DNA from: Bryobacterales bacterium | GTDB taxonomy: Bacteria > Acidobacteriota > Terriglobia > Bryobacterales > Bryobacteraceae | Reading direction: 5' to 3' | DNA: 40,353 nucleotides | Assembly (NCBI GenBank): GCA_003163855.1 | Contig: PLRJ01000054.1 | Location: 1-40,353 of the forward strand | Part shown: positions 25,383 to 33,885 of the stretch, piece by piece | Position numbering within the stretch: the stretch's first letter is position 1 | Layout of the letters: each line of letters begins with the position of its first letter | Notes under the pieces: generated by a model | Told to the model about the DNA's origin: nothing | Database searches by the model: none | The model's input: only the letters and a program-made list of their open reading frames with translations | Program-made: the position numbers and the translations under genes

Positions 25383-27275
25383 ATGATCCATAGAATTGCC
25401 TGTCTCCTGCTAATAGTGGCGATCGTGGCCCAGAGCGCGGATGACGGCCAGCGGTTTTCTCCCTTGCAACAGATCGACACGCACAACGTGGACACTTTGA
25501 AGGTTGCCTGGACTTTTCGCACCGGTGACGCTTATCAGCCCCCCAAAAGCCGAGCTACTGCCTTTGAAGCGACGCCCGTTTACATCGATGGCAAGCTCTA
25601 TCTCAGTACCCCGTTAGGCCGTGTGTTGGCGCTCCATCCGGTTTCGGGCAAACAGCTATGGGCCTATGACCCCCACATCGACAAAGACGCCGGCTACGGC
25701 GATTATGCCAACCGGGGCGTCTCGGTCTGGCGCGCGCCGTCCGGGAAACTGCACATTTTGGTTGCGACCATTGATGCGCACCTCATCTCACTCGACGCGC
25801 AAACGGGCAAGCCGTGCGTCGAATTTGGCGATAACGGCGTCATCGATCTGCGTCAGGGCTTGCGTCTGCCAGCAAGTCAGAACCATTACGCCGATTATGA
25901 AGAAACATCGCCGCCCGCTGTCTCCGGCAGCACCATAATAATAGGTTCGGCCATTGCCGATAACTATTCCGTCCGGCAGCCCAGCGGAGAAGTTCGCGCG
26001 TTTGATGCCGGCACCGGCAAGCTAAAGTGGAGTTGGGATCCGATTCCGCAAGATGCCCGCGACCCGGCGGCCGCGACCTGGAAAAACGGCAGCGCCGCCA
26101 AGACCGGTGCCGCCAATGCCTGGTCGAAAATCGCTGTCGACGAAGCCAGAGGTCTGGTCTTTGTGCCCACCGGAAGCGCCAGCCCCGATTATTATGGCGG
26201 CGAACGACTGGGCGACGACCTCTATGCCAATTCCGTCGTCGCCCTCAATGCAGAAACGGGAAAGATGCTGTGGCACTTCCAGACAGTTCACCATGACTTG
26301 TGGGATTACGATGTGGCAACCTCTCCGCTGCTGTTCGACTTGCATCGCTCTGGCGAATCCATTCCCGCTATTGCCATCGGATCAAAAACAGGCAATGTGT
26401 TTATACTCAACCGCATGACAGGCAAGCCCATTTTTGGCGTCGAGGAGCGAGCCGTTCCTAAGTCGGATGTACCCGGGGAAGTCGCCGCCCCTACCCAGCC
26501 ATTCCCCATCTTGCCGAAGCCGGTCACTACACAAGGCATCACTGTTGACGATGCCTGGGGAGTAGATGAAACCAACCGCCAGTGGTGCCGTGATGAGATC
26601 AGCAAACTGAGAACTGGACCTATCTTCACACCCCCGTCGCTGCAGGGCAGCCTTCTGCTGCCGGGTAACGTAGGCGGCATGAACTGGGGCGGCTTCGCCT
26701 TTGATTCTTCTCGAAACTTGCTTGTTCTGCCCGAAAATCATATTGCTTCGGAGGTGCGCCTGGTGCCGCGCACTGAGTTTGATGAACTGCGCAGTGCAAA
26801 GGACCGGAAACTGGATGGCGACTGGGAACTAGCACCGCAAAAGGGCACTCCCTATGGCATGATGCGTAGGTTACTTTTGAGCCCGAAAGGCTTGCCTTGC
26901 ACACCACCGCCATGGTCCAACTTGGTCGCGCTGGATGTGACAACTGGCGCGAAGAGGTGGGAAATTGCCTTGGGTAAGCTGTCGCCAAAGACGCCGGAAG
27001 CCTGGGGTTCAATATCGCTGGGTGGACCAATGATGACAGCTTCCGGTTTGACGTTCGTTGCCGGCACGCTAGACCCGGCTATCCGGGCCTTCGATTCGAA
27101 CACGGGCAAAGAATTGTGGATCGGTGAATTGCCAACCAGCGCGCGCTCCACTCCTATGACCTTCATGGGCCCCGATGGACATCAGTACATAGTGGTCTGT
27201 GCCGGAGGACACGGAATCACGGGAGGAGCTCCTCTTGGGGATTATGTGGTGGCGTTTGCCCTGGCCGGGAGTTAG
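25383..27275 (+). CDS. Exported PQQ-dependent (glucose/alcohol-type) dehydrogenase
   Basis: A 630-residue quinoprotein with a signal peptide (residues 1-18) and an eight-bladed beta-propeller of Trp-docking repeats, for example VWRAPSGKLHILVATIDAHLISLDAQTGKPC and AAAIGSKTGNVFILNRMTGKP. GGMNWGGFAFD near residue 432 matches the PQQ-binding blade of membrane glucose-dehydrogenase-like proteins. It lacks the N-terminal five-helix membrane domain of mGDH and has no cytochrome c motif, so it needs a separate electron acceptor. AGGAGG 7 nt before ATG supports the start. Substrate uncertain. The GT4 gene begins at the next base after the stop. Confidence 0.88.
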   Translation: MIHRIACLLLIVAIVAQSADDGQRFSPLQQIDTHNVDTLKVAWTFRTGDAYQPPKSRATAFEATPVYIDGKLYLSTPLGRVLALHPVSGKQLWAYDPHIDKDAGYGDYANRGVSVWRAPSGKLHILVATIDAHLISLDAQTGKPCVEFGDNGVIDLRQGLRLPASQNHYADYEETSPPAVSGSTIIIGSAIADNYSVRQPSGEVRAFDAGTGKLKWSWDPIPQDARDPAAATWKNGSAAKTGAANAWSKIAVDEARGLVFVPTGSASPDYYGGERLGDDLYANSVVALNAETGKMLWHFQTVHHDLWDYDVATSPLLFDLHRSGESIPAIAIGSKTGNVFILNRMTGKPIFGVEERAVPKSDVPGEVAAPTQPFPILPKPVTTQGITVDDAWGVDETNRQWCRDEISKLRTGPIFTPPSLQGSLLLPGNVGGMNWGGFAFDSSRNLLVLPENHIASEVRLVPRTEFDELRSAKDRKLDGDWELAPQKGTPYGMMRRLLLSPKGLPCTPPPWSNLVALDVTTGAKRWEIALGKLSPKTPEAWGSISLGGPMMTASGLTFVAGTLDPAIRAFDSNTGKELWIGELPTSARSTPMTFMGPDGHQYIVVCAGGHGITGGAPLGDYVVAFALAGS

Positions 27276-28454
27276 TTGGCGTTGAAGCCGGGCTATTTGA
27301 TGACGCTGAGTTGGTTCCCGGCGTCGGAGGTTGGAGGTGTCAACCAGGCCGTACTGAATCTCGCCCGTGTCATGCTTGAGAACGGCTGCTGGCAGCCCAT
27401 GTTACTCGTGACTTGCGAAACCGAGATCCCCATCTCGCACCCTCATATTGTCTGCTTGGTGAAGTCTCTCTACTTGCGCGCTCCCGATAGCCTCCGAAGT
27501 GCTCTTTCTTTTCTCGCACATCTTCCGAGTGCGCTTGTCCGACTGACTCGCATTCTCCGAAAGAGTAACGTGCGCATTGTCAGTTGCCACTTCCCGGACA
27601 ATGAATGCGTCCACTTCGCACTACTTCGCTGGCTGCGTCTGTATCATGGCAAAGTCGTGCTTTCGTTTCATGGAGAAGATATTCGAATTCTGTCGCGCAA
27701 AACAGCTCTGGGTCGCTGGATCGCTCGGTGGACGATGCGCCAGGCGGACGCCGTTGTTGCTTGCTCGCACGGCTTGCTGGAGGATCTGGTCACCTTCGAG
27801 CCTGCCTGCAAAAAATACGCCACTGTCATTTACAACGCCATCGACATCGATAAATTCGCCGGGGGCATAGAGAAAAACTTCATCCCGCCACCTTTGCTGC
27901 AAGGAAAACGGTTCCTGTTGAACGTGGCGCGCTATGAATATAAGAAGGGCCAAGACATCCTGATAAAAGGCTTCGCCAAAATCGCCGCTGAATTCCCGGA
28001 TCTGGTGCTATTGATGATCGGTACAGCAGTTGGTCAGGAGTCTGCCAATGTGCGTGCCATGGTTGACAAGTCCCCGGTTAGCGAAAGAATCCTTATGCTC
28101 GAGAACATCCCACACAAGCGGATTGGAGCATTCATGCAGGCCGCGGAAATGTTTGTGCTGCCTTCACGCCGCGAAGGGTTTCCCTTCGTGCTGCTTGAAG
28201 CGGGCGCCATGCGTTTACCTGTTGTGGCAGCAGCTTGTCTTGGCGTTCCCGAGATCATACACGACGGCGAAACTGGCCGACTGGTGCCAGTTGAGGATGC
28301 TGACGCGCTGGCTGATGCAATCACCACACTGCTACACGACGAGCAAAAGCGCTCACAATACGCTTCCCGGCTTCACGATTTAGTCGCCCGTGAGTTCAGT
28401 TGGAAGACGGCCTACCAGAAGCATGTGCAATTTGTCGAGGCGTCATGCGAATGA
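27276..28454 (+). CDS. Family 4 glycosyltransferase
   Basis: A 392-residue GT-B glycosyltransferase. The N-terminal donor-side glycine motif VGGVNQAVLNLA is at 18-29. The C-terminal Rossmann domain contains NVARYEYKKGQDILIKGFAK (about 212-231) and the E-x7-E motif in REGFPFVLLEAGA (about 299-311). It probably adds a sugar to an envelope polysaccharide or lipid. TTG start immediately after the PQQ dehydrogenase stop, with GGGAG 4 nt upstream; ATG 27300 is an alternative. It overlaps rlmB by 10 bp. Confidence 0.85.
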   Translation: MALKPGYLMTLSWFPASEVGGVNQAVLNLARVMLENGCWQPMLLVTCETEIPISHPHIVCLVKSLYLRAPDSLRSALSFLAHLPSALVRLTRILRKSNVRIVSCHFPDNECVHFALLRWLRLYHGKVVLSFHGEDIRILSRKTALGRWIARWTMRQADAVVACSHGLLEDLVTFEPACKKYATVIYNAIDIDKFAGGIEKNFIPPPLLQGKRFLLNVARYEYKKGQDILIKGFAKIAAEFPDLVLLMIGTAVGQESANVRAMVDKSPVSERILMLENIPHKRIGAFMQAAEMFVLPSRREGFPFVLLEAGAMRLPVVAAACLGVPEIIHDGETGRLVPVEDADALADAITTLLHDEQKRSQYASRLHDLVAREFSWKTAYQKHVQFVEASCE

Positions 28455-29170
28455 CGCTGGGGCTTCATCCTGTGCGCGAAGCCCTGCGCGCGCGCCGACC
28501 GCTTGACAAGGTAGTCATTGCGAAAGGATCGGCCGGACCGCGCATTCAGGAAATTGTGGAGTTGTGCCGCGACACGTCAGTCCCGGTGCGCTTTGAACCG
28601 CGCGAGATGCTCGACCGCGCCAGTAAAGGTGTTTCGCACCAAGGCGTCATCGCATTCGGTGCCGTGCATGGCTATGTTGAGTTGGACGAAGTAACAGCCG
28701 GGGCCCAGTTGCTGGTAATTCTGGATGGCGTGGAAGACCCCCATAACCTCGGCGCCATTATACGCACCGCCCATGCCGCCGGAGCCAATGCCGTCTTGAT
28801 ACCGGAGCGCCGCTCAGCGCCGTTGACCGAAACCGTGGACCGATCCGCCGCGGGTGCGCTGGCTTATCTTCCCGTGGCTAGAATCACAAACGTTACACAC
28901 ACGCTGGAAAAACTGAAAGGACAAGGCTTCTGGATTTACGGCTTAGACGAACGGGGCGCCGAGCTTTACAACGAAGTCGATTACGCCAATCCAACTGTTC
29001 TCGTCCTGGGCGGCGAAGGCAAAGGACTTCACGAAGGCGTCAAGAAACACTGCGATGTTCTAGTCCGCATCCCCATGGCCGGAGAAGTAGCCTCTCTAAA
29101 CGTGTCAGTCGCCTCTGGAGTTGTCCTGTTCGAGTGGCGCCGCCGTCATCCTACTTCGTCAACGCCATGA
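28445..29170 (+). CDS. rlmB: 23S rRNA Gm2251 2'-O-methyltransferase, RlmB/TrmH family
   Basis: A 241-residue SPOUT methyltransferase modifying rRNA. The N-terminal substrate-binding domain (GLHPVREALRARR) is followed by motif 1 DPHNLGAIIRTAHAAG, motif 2 VLGGEGKGL and motif 3 IPMAGEVASLNVSVA, all intact. The frame is open further upstream, but the ATG at 28445 gives the standard N-terminus MRMTLGLHPV; ATG 28451 would overlap the GT4 stop as ATGA. The 3' end overlaps the convergent holA gene by 20 bp. Confidence 0.9.
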   Translation: MRMTLGLHPVREALRARRPLDKVVIAKGSAGPRIQEIVELCRDTSVPVRFEPREMLDRASKGVSHQGVIAFGAVHGYVELDEVTAGAQLLVILDGVEDPHNLGAIIRTAHAAGANAVLIPERRSAPLTETVDRSAAGALAYLPVARITNVTHTLEKLKGQGFWIYGLDERGAELYNEVDYANPTVLVLGGEGKGLHEGVKKHCDVLVRIPMAGEVASLNVSVASGVVLFEWRRRHPTSSTP

Positions 29171-30209
29171 TCAGGGTTTCCATAATCAATTGATCGTCTT
29201 TGTATCCTTCACGAAATTTCTTATCAGTCTCGTAGATCCTAGCCACCGCCGTAGCAAGATAGCTTTTGCTGAAGCCGCCGGCGGTCACCATTATTTGTTC
29301 TGCCCGGTCGCGCCAGATGCGAACGCCCAGTTTTTGGAAAAACCCGAGCGCCTGTTGAACGTTGGTAATGCCGCTCTCCTTCGCGGCGAGCGCCAAACGG
29401 AACTGTGTACTCAGAAACGTCAGCGCCAGCGGCAGGTATTCGCCTTCTATAACCAGGATGTCCAAACTCCGCAGAGCAGCCGCGCGATCTCGCTTCCCAA
29501 GCGCATTTACCAGCGCGAAAATAGTAGTTTGCGAGGCGTTTGGAACCATGCACCGGATATCATCAAGCGTTACTGCCCGCTCCGATCCAACAAAAAGCCA
29601 AAGCTTCTCCAATTCGGAAGCCAGCATCGTGGCGTCGCCCGCAACCACATCCAGCAGAGCGGCAAGTTCAGCCCCGCCTATTCTCAACTGATGCTTCTTT
29701 GCCAGTTGCTGGGCAAGATAGCGCAAGTTTTCAGGTGAAAAGGGACGGAACTCAACCACATCTTTAATCGACGAATAATACTTCTCCACGCGCTCAAGCT
29801 TCGGCCGGTCATCGCCGCTGAAATCGAAACGGCTGCACTCGAATACAAGAACGGTTGCCGGCGTCGGCGATTTCAGATATTCCGCGAGTTCGGAGGCGGG
29901 AGCCTTCGAATCACCGTCCTCGTCCGAGGCCGCAGTCAGTCTGCGAGGCAGCGCTAACTCGGCGCTCGAGATCCAAATTACGCGCTCGGAGGAGAACAGT
30001 GAAAGCGACCTCGCATCATCTAGAATGTCCGAGATCGACGAATTATCGAGGTCTGTTTGCGTCAGTCCATCGGATCGGGCACCCGGCAGAACTTTATCCA
30101 ACAGAGCGTCTTTGCACAGGCGCCGCTGATAACCTTCGGGTCCGAGGAAAAGATAAGCAGGAGAGGGGGGCTGCTTTGCGAGTTTCGCGAGAAACTGTTC
30201 AGGAACCAT
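29151..30209 (-). CDS. holA: DNA polymerase III delta subunit (clamp loader)
   Basis: A 352-residue subunit of the clamp loader that opens the beta sliding clamp. The N-terminal domain opens with PAYLFLGPEGYQRR (about 17-30) in place of the intact Walker A, as is normal for delta. The family pattern ALVNALGKRDRAAALRSLDIL is near 235-256, and the collar domain follows. It is the last gene of the leftward psd-pssA-usg-lptE-holA run, 9 bp after lptE; the lptE-holA neighbourhood is common in Gram-negative bacteria. Confidence 0.9.
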   Translation of the reverse strand: MVPEQFLAKLAKQPPSPAYLFLGPEGYQRRLCKDALLDKVLPGARSDGLTQTDLDNSSISDILDDARSLSLFSSERVIWISSAELALPRRLTAASDEDGDSKAPASELAEYLKSPTPATVLVFECSRFDFSGDDRPKLERVEKYYSSIKDVVEFRPFSPENLRYLAQQLAKKHQLRIGGAELAALLDVVAGDATMLASELEKLWLFVGSERAVTLDDIRCMVPNASQTTIFALVNALGKRDRAAALRSLDILVIEGEYLPLALTFLSTQFRLALAAKESGITNVQQALGFFQKLGVRIWRDRAEQIMVTAGGFSKSYLATAVARIYETDKKFREGYKDDQLIMETLIMALTK

Positions 30210-30218
30210 GTCTGCTGA

Positions 30219-30749
30219 CTAAAAGCTCTCCAGGACAGCACTGACAATGTCGTGCGCCACATCTCGGCTTAAGCGTTCAAAGGCTGCGCCGCTTTCGTCC
30301 AAAAATTGGTGCGGGTCGATTGCGTCGGCGTAGTCCTCATGCATAGTCCAGTTCACTCGCGAGTAGAGAACTTTGCCCGTGCTGCGTTCGATCAGATTGA
30401 CAGTCAGGAAAACGACAATACGAATACTGGTGGCTTTTCCTGTTGTTGGATCGGAAACCGCCGGATAAACAATCACATTGTTAATGGTGCCGTTCAAAAC
30501 GGCGTCAGCGGTAGCCGGATTGTTATCTATTTGAAAGCGGCTGCGCGCGCGAAAATCACGCGATATGTCCTGCGGTAACAGATCCACCAGCTTATAGCGC
30601 GTAGTGATCGTTGCAAAAGTGGGAATTGAAATCGTCTGCACTGCCTTCGGCACCATGTCGGCCTTACCACCAACGTGATAACCGCACGAAATCAAAGCGA
30701 ATGAGGCCAACGTCAACAAACTTAGTGCGGATAATCGCTGCATGCTCAC
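30219..30749 (-). CDS. lptE: LPS-assembly lipoprotein LptE
   Basis: A 176-residue outer-membrane lipoprotein that plugs the LptD barrel for LPS export. The signal peptide ends in the lipobox LISC with lipidated C22, followed by GYHVGG, the family hallmark CGYxxxG. The alternating VLNGTINNVIVYPAV and TVNLIERSTGKVLYSR strands match the LptE fold. GTG start overlapping the preceding stop as GTGA. Position next to holA supports the call. It implies the cell makes LPS. Confidence 0.85.
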   Translation of the reverse strand: MSMQRLSALSLLTLASFALISCGYHVGGKADMVPKAVQTISIPTFATITTRYKLVDLLPQDISRDFRARSRFQIDNNPATADAVLNGTINNVIVYPAVSDPTTGKATSIRIVVFLTVNLIERSTGKVLYSRVNWTMHEDYADAIDPHQFLDESGAAFERLSRDVAHDIVSAVLESF

Positions 30750-31792
30750 CGATGCTCCGGGCCCTCCGTTGAAGCCAGCGTATTCACCACATCGGTGACC
30801 GCGTCGGAAATGATCCGATAGTTATCGCAAACCAGCCAAAACCACGCTGCTTTCGGATTTCCTAAAGCAGGCCGAATGTCACCGGCAATGACGCCCGTGG
30901 TACCGGCAGCGTCAGGGTTCGTCGGCACATCTTCGCCCAGTGAACGTACCTCTACCTGCGCCGATGCCAGCGCTTCTTCCAGATCTTTGCGCGAAATCTT
31001 CGAAGCAAATTCGACATAGAGCGAGATTGCATAGCCATGGAAGACCGGCGCCTGAATCAGCCGTAGTGAATGATTGTGAACAGCTGCGGCTTTCTTGCTC
31101 TGAGCGCCCAGCAAATGAAGTTCCCGCTGGATCCGTTCTTCCAACGGAGGCAATGGCAACGCGCTGTCTTCGCCCAACTGTGGCAACAGATTAAACGCAA
31201 GCTGCGCATCGAAGACCTCCCTCGGCAGAGTTTTGAAAGCCAGCAACGCCGACGTCTGCCTATGCAGTTCATCGATGCCGCGGCTTCCTCGCTCACTTGC
31301 GGGCGCAAAAATATTAGCCAGGCTGGAAGTTATCGTCTTATGATTCGACAAACGTCCAAGCACCAGCGCCAGCGCGGTTGCCGCCGGATGAGCAACAACT
31401 AGCAACTGGCCTGCTGTGGGTTTAACTTCGCTGAGCAATGGCGCAATGAGCCGGGCTTCCTTTTCTCCCGCCAAAACCCCGGTTGCATCTAAAACCAGCG
31501 GCTTCGGCTTCAGACTTTGCGCTATGCCGAGACCTTTTGCCGATCCAGCCGTAGAACCCGCCAACACAAGAACCGGAGTGTCGCGCAGGCTGTCCGCGCT
31601 CAACGGCTCCAGGTAAACCGGTTCCCCTTCCTGCTCACTAAAGTTCCCTTCGGCGCTGACGGGATAGGTGCTGATGCGAGTCTGTTTGCTGCGTTCCTCC
31701 AACACCTCTTTAATGTCGCGCCCGAGCAGCGTCTCGCCGCCTACTAAGGAGAGGCGAAAAGTCTGTTGCGGCTTTACTGTTGATTTAGCCAA
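30746..31792 (-). CDS. Catalytically dead aspartate-semialdehyde dehydrogenase homologue (Usg-1-like)
   Basis: The fold matches aspartate-semialdehyde dehydrogenase: a Rossmann N-terminus (RLSLVGGETLLGRDI), a middle region LLVVAHPAAT aligned with the catalytic ANPNCST, and a C-terminal VFHGYAISLYVEF aligned with the substrate-binding GHSE loop. The catalytic Cys is Ala (about residue 137) and the catalytic His is Tyr (about 254), so it cannot be a normal enzyme. I chose the TTG at 31792 because GGAG lies 7 nt upstream and it overlaps pssA by 8 bp; an ATG at 31858 would overlap by 74 bp. It sits between pssA and lptE in a tight operon; its role is unknown. Confidence 0.8.
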   Translation of the reverse strand: MAKSTVKPQQTFRLSLVGGETLLGRDIKEVLEERSKQTRISTYPVSAEGNFSEQEGEPVYLEPLSADSLRDTPVLVLAGSTAGSAKGLGIAQSLKPKPLVLDATGVLAGEKEARLIAPLLSEVKPTAGQLLVVAHPAATALALVLGRLSNHKTITSSLANIFAPASERGSRGIDELHRQTSALLAFKTLPREVFDAQLAFNLLPQLGEDSALPLPPLEERIQRELHLLGAQSKKAAAVHNHSLRLIQAPVFHGYAISLYVEFASKISRKDLEEALASAQVEVRSLGEDVPTNPDAAGTTGVIAGDIRPALGNPKAAWFWLVCDNYRIISDAVTDVVNTLASTEGPEHR

Positions 31793-32651
31793 TTTGATGC
31801 TCCGGTATAGAAGTTGGCGGACGATTGCGATTGCGCTTTCTAAGGATTCCGGCCACACGAATCATGAGGCCGCTCAATACATACGCGGTCGCCATGGCGA
31901 GCAGTACCGGTCTTGACCACTGCGAAACTACGAAAGCCGCACCTCCCATAAATAAAACGATCAGCGGTGTTCGCGGCTTAGACACATTGAGCTGCTTAAA
32001 ACTCGGATAGCGCCACGTGCTTACCATCAGAACTGCTACCATCGCCAAAATGATCAGCCAACACACGGAAAGAGCCAAAACTTGGAGTGGGGCCGTATCC
32101 ATATAAACAACGGCCGCGACAAAGGCCGCAGCAGCCGGAATCGGCATTCCTACGAAGTATTTCAAATCAGGACGGCTTGGTGTCGCCGGGTTCGTTTGCA
32201 CATTGAAGCGCGCCAATCGCACGGCGCCGCAAAGCAGATAGAAGAATGCTATGCAGTAACCCGCGCGCGTAAGTTGGCTCCTGCTGGTAAGTTCCGTAGC
32301 GACGGAGGCTACATCCGGCGAAATGACGAACAGCACGCCCCACACGAAAGCAAGTACCGCCGGGGCTATCCCGAAGGTGATCACGTCGGCTATCGAGTCC
32401 AGTTCGCGGCCGAAATCGCTGGTGGTGTTCGTCATGCGAGCTATGCGGCCGTCTAGTCCGTCGAAGAATACTGCAAAGCCGATCGCTTTTGCCGCGGTGC
32501 CGAATTCATGGTTGGGCCCAAGATCTCCGCCAGCAACCTTCAGTGCACCTTCAAACGCCTGCAGAATTGCTAGAAAGCCGAGGAAGATGTTGGCGCTGGT
32601 AAACAGGGTAGGAAGGGCATAAGCGGCGCGTCGAGGACGTTTACCCGACAC
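31785..32651 (-). CDS. pssA: CDP-diacylglycerol--serine O-phosphatidyltransferase
   Basis: An integral membrane CDP-alcohol phosphatidyltransferase making phosphatidylserine. The signature D64-G-x-D67-G-x2-A-R...G81-x3-D85-x3-D89 is complete (FFDGLDGRIAR ... FGRELDSIAD). About seven to eight membrane segments follow in 288 residues. GTG start. It lies 29 bp downstream of psd, so the two steps of phosphatidylethanolamine synthesis are encoded together. Confidence 0.93.
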   Translation of the reverse strand: MSGKRPRRAAYALPTLFTSANIFLGFLAILQAFEGALKVAGGDLGPNHEFGTAAKAIGFAVFFDGLDGRIARMTNTTSDFGRELDSIADVITFGIAPAVLAFVWGVLFVISPDVASVATELTSRSQLTRAGYCIAFFYLLCGAVRLARFNVQTNPATPSRPDLKYFVGMPIPAAAAFVAAVVYMDTAPLQVLALSVCWLIILAMVAVLMVSTWRYPSFKQLNVSKPRTPLIVLFMGGAAFVVSQWSRPVLLAMATAYVLSGLMIRVAGILRKRNRNRPPTSIPEHQIG

Positions 32652-32680
32652 TGCGGGGCCTAGGATTTTGTCACGGATAG

Positions 32681-33304
32681 TCAGGCTGTGGCTCCTGGTT
32701 CGGATGGTTTGGCCAGAATGGTGGAGCCGGCCGACACTTTATCGCCGATCCGAACCGCCGGCACCCACTCCGGCCCAAAGATTACGTCCACTCGCGAACC
32801 GAACTTAATATAGCCGATGCGTTCAGCCGGCTGAACGATGTCTCCCGCTTTTTTGTAGCATACGATTCGGCGTGCGATCAGTCCGGCAATCTGCCGGCAA
32901 ATCACCTGCCCCTCACGACCTTGGATCACAAGTGTATTCTGTTCGTTTTCGGCTGACGCGGCCTCGTGGCTGGCTACCAGAAACTTACCCTTTTGATAAG
33001 AGACCGACGATATTTCGCCCGCGATAGGCGTCCGATTCACATGCACATTGAAAATGTTAAGAAAAATGCTGACGCGCGTCTCCGCTGAGCTTAGTTGCCG
33101 GATCGCTACCACTTTTCCATCTGCCGGAGCCACCATCACATGACCTGCTGGAGGAGTACGGTCAGGATCGCGGAAAAAGTAGAGGCAAAAAGCGGCGAGT
33201 AGAAATAAAGGCAGACCCGCCCACGGGTTTAGGAAGTAAGAACCTGCCGCTCCAACCAACGAAAGTGCGCAAGCATAAGAAATCCCGTCAGATACGATTT
33301 TCAA
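32681..33304 (-). CDS. psd: Phosphatidylserine decarboxylase proenzyme
   Basis: A 207-residue membrane-associated enzyme that decarboxylates phosphatidylserine to phosphatidylethanolamine. Two N-terminal hydrophobic segments (about 7-25, 27-43) precede FFRDPDRTPP. The self-cleavage site that creates the pyruvoyl group is G169-S170 in IKFGSRVD, the short archaeal-type form rather than LGST. VSIFLNIFNVHVNR at 78-91 is the other family signature. The start is a TTG at 33304, directly after a hairpin that would hide the weak GGAAG ribosome site. Confidence 0.92.
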   Translation of the reverse strand: MKIVSDGISYACALSLVGAAGSYFLNPWAGLPLFLLAAFCLYFFRDPDRTPPAGHVMVAPADGKVVAIRQLSSAETRVSIFLNIFNVHVNRTPIAGEISSVSYQKGKFLVASHEAASAENEQNTLVIQGREGQVICRQIAGLIARRIVCYKKAGDIVQPAERIGYIKFGSRVDVIFGPEWVPAVRIGDKVSAGSTILAKPSEPGATA

Positions 33305-33306
33305 AC

Positions 33307-33337
33307 TTCCATTTTCTCATGTGGGGGAGAAATGGAA
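33307..33337 (-). promoter_or_regulatory. Hairpin abutting the psd start codon
   Basis: TTCCATTT(T)CTC at 33307-33318 and GAGAAATGGAA at 33327-33337 form an 11-bp stem with one bulged base and an 8-nt loop, ending 2 nt before the psd TTG. It contains the only ribosome-site-like GGAAG. It also lies 61 nt past the cheW stop codon, so it might terminate or attenuate read-through from the chemotaxis operon; no U-run follows. Confidence 0.45.
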
Positions 33338-33398
33338 ATCCGCATCGGCCAGTGGACCAGGCGAAGCCCCGTTTTTGGCGTATCGTCAAATTGGCCGG

Positions 33399-33878
33399 CT
33401 AAACGCTTACCGCGTCTCCCCCGATGCTGATTGTCCGTTCAGCGTCGAGCAGAAGGAGAAGTTCGTCCTTTAATTTATAAACCGACTGAATGAGCTCGCG
33501 CGCCGCTGGCGCCATATTGTCAGGGGGATTTTCGATCAGCGATGGATGGAGATTGAGGACGTCTCCAATGTCGTCCACAAGTAAACTGACCGAACCTTCT
33601 TCTGTCCTGAGAACGACATTCATGGGCTGGCTGTCTTCCGCGCGCGCTTCAAGTTTCAGCCGCCGCCGCATGTCAATGGCCGGAACAATCTGTCCCCTGA
33701 TGTTGATCAGCCCTGCAATGACTTCATTGGCCAGTGGAACGCTATTGATACGTTGGGTACGAAGTACTTCTTGTACGCGTGGAACTTCGATACCAAAATG
33801 GAACTTGCCAACATAGAACGTGCATACCTGCGTTGAAGGCGGAGCGAAAGAGGAGGCTTTTGTATTGTTGTTCGACAT
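33399..33878 (-). CDS. cheW: Chemotaxis coupling protein CheW
   Basis: A 159-residue adaptor linking chemoreceptors to CheA. The SH3-like CheW fold is seen from CTFYVGKFHFGIEVPRVQEVLR through INIRGQIVPAIDMRRRLKL to SLLVDDIGDVLNL and KLKDELLLLLDAERTI. I set the start at ATG 33878; the frame is open 70 codons further but that stretch lies inside cheA and lacks CheW similarity. It follows the cheA stop by 7 bp and is the last gene of the leftward che operon. No receptors are present in the window. Confidence 0.93.
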   Translation of the reverse strand: MSNNNTKASSFAPPSTQVCTFYVGKFHFGIEVPRVQEVLRTQRINSVPLANEVIAGLINIRGQIVPAIDMRRRLKLEARAEDSQPMNVVLRTEEGSVSLLVDDIGDVLNLHPSLIENPPDNMAPAARELIQSVYKLKDELLLLLDAERTISIGGDAVSV

Positions 33879-33885
33879 GAAGATC

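Noticed and set aside
28400..28444. Longer start for rlmB at 28400
   Set aside because: It would overlap the glycosyltransferase by 55 bp, and the extra 15 residues are not family-like; ATG 28445 gives the canonical N-terminus.
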